A stretch of 6,027 nt of DNA, from the NCBI GenBank assembly GCA_052139595.1, contig JBKQWK010000126.1, positions 1 to 6,027 of the forward strand, in the 5' to 3' direction. Every line of letters begins with the position of its first letter. The stretch's first letter is position 1. The position numbers were made by a program, and so were the translations under genes. Positions 5,384 through 6,027 of the stretch are shown here, piece after piece. This stretch comes from JBKQWK01 sp052139595 (GTDB taxonomy: Bacteria; Actinomycetota; Thermoleophilia; UBA2241). Below the pieces are notes generated by a model. That model worked only from the letters and a program-made list of their open reading frames with translations, did not search any database and had not been told where the DNA came from.

Positions 5384-6027
5384 TCAACGCAGCACCCGGT
5401 CGGCGACGTCGCACATGCGCTGCGGCAGATCAGCGAAACCGTCAACGGCAATCACGTGGCCTCCTCCAGCACGAGCGACAGCGTGGCCGACGATGCGGCG
5501 CGGTGAGAGCCAGCCGCCGTGAACCGCGTGGCGATCCACAGCGGCATCTGCGGTCAGCAGCACGTGCAGGTGGCTGAAGCGCGCCGCCGCGCGCAAAGGG
5601 TCGCTGCCGGCCGTGTAGACGCCGTCGCTGATGAGCAGACCAACCGTGTGCGGGTTGCGGCCGCGCTCGAGTTCGGCTACGCCGAGTTCGAGCGCGGCCG
5701 CGATGTTGGTCGGCCCGGTGCAGGATTGTGCCAAGAGACGCCGCACGAGACTCGCCGCCGGCACCGAGTCGTCCAGACTGCTCAACGAGCGCGCCTGAGC
5801 GGCGAAGGCAACAAGAGCCAGGTCGCCCGGATGAAGTTTGAGGGCCAAGACAGCCGTTGCCGTTGCCGCCAAAGCAAGGTTTGGACCAGCCATCGAGCGC
5901 GATGTATCCACCATCAGCACAACCTGCTGGCGCCGCTCCACTCGGCGCTCGATGAGCCAGTCGTCGGACTCGGGGTAGGGTTTGCCGAGCAGGTTCTCGA
6001 CGGTTTCCTCGACCGCCAGCTCGCCTT
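5384..6027 (-). CDS. VWA domain (CoxE-like) protein, C-terminal part (runs off right edge)
   Basis: 213 residues and a stop are visible; the frame is open to base 6027, so the N-terminus is missing. An internal GTG at 5941 should not be taken as the start, because conserved-looking sequence (TVENLLGKPYPESDDWLIER) precedes it. The von Willebrand A domain has a complete metal-ion-dependent adhesion site: DTSRS (Asp codon 5908-5906, last Ser 5896-5894), Thr in GPTNI (5710-5708) and Asp in LISDGVYT (5626-5624). The style, with ERRQQVVLMVDTSRSM, LALKLHPGDLALVAF, a G-x-TNI loop, ELERGRNP and a short C-terminal LPQRM...VADRVLR, fits the CoxE-like VWA proteins that work with MoxR-type AAA+ ATPases in protein or cofactor-site maturation. 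No signal peptide can be judged. A MoxR-type partner would be expected to the right of the window; that is inference. Confidence 0.85.
   Translation of the reverse strand, partial: GELAVEETVENLLGKPYPESDDWLIERRVERRQQVVLMVDTSRSMAGPNLALAATATAVLALKLHPGDLALVAFAAQARSLSSLDDSVPAASLVRRLLAQSCTGPTNIAAALELGVAELERGRNPHTVGLLISDGVYTAGSDPLRAAARFSHLHVLLTADAAVDRHAVHGGWLSPRRIVGHAVARAGGGHVIAVDGFADLPQRMCDVADRVLR

Overview
The window is GC-rich (roughly 60 percent by eye), densely coded and mostly on the minus strand. It looks like a chromosomal segment from an actinobacterium-like organism. The gene order ftsE, ftsX, S41 peptidase, RNase R-type nuclease, together with the sequence character of each protein, reminds me most of class Thermoleophilia or an uncultivated relative. 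That placement is inference from remembered family features, not from a search. No mobile element, CRISPR array, tRNA or rRNA is visible.

The left half (about 1-3360) is a tight minus-strand cluster, read right to left: ftsE, ftsX, a membrane-anchored S41 (CtpA-type) PDZ protease and the 5' end of an RNase R/RNase II-type exoribonuclease that runs off the left edge. ftsE and ftsX overlap by 11 bases, S41 and the nuclease gene are 3 bases apart, and only the ftsX-S41 junction (95 bases) leaves room for regulation. FtsE and FtsX form the divisome ABC complex that normally controls a periplasmic or extracytoplasmic peptidoglycan hydrolase. No M23 or NlpC/P60 hydrolase gene is adjacent here, and the next cell-envelope gene is the protease. 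A candidate promoter with an inverted repeat across its -35 region lies just upstream of ftsE.

The middle (about 3360-4700, minus strand) holds a YgjP-like zinc metallopeptidase and then two very small genes missed by a simple longest-ORF reading: a possible 27-residue ORF whose stop overlaps (GTGA) the start of a 70-residue protein with four cysteines in a CX28CX21CX2C pattern. Both small ORFs have well-placed Shine-Dalgarno sequences. The 70-residue protein is the least explained gene in the window.

The right end holds a small GNAT acetyltransferase of the YidJ/NATD1-like type on the plus strand, whose N-terminus is made of four 18-base (6-residue) tandem repeats. Convergent to it is the 3' part of a minus-strand VWA (CoxE-like) gene with an intact MIDAS motif, continuing beyond the right edge. 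I see no clear new defence or biosynthetic system. The items most worth a second look are the four-cysteine small gene pair, the dyad at the ftsE promoter, and the repeat-built acetyltransferase N-terminus.
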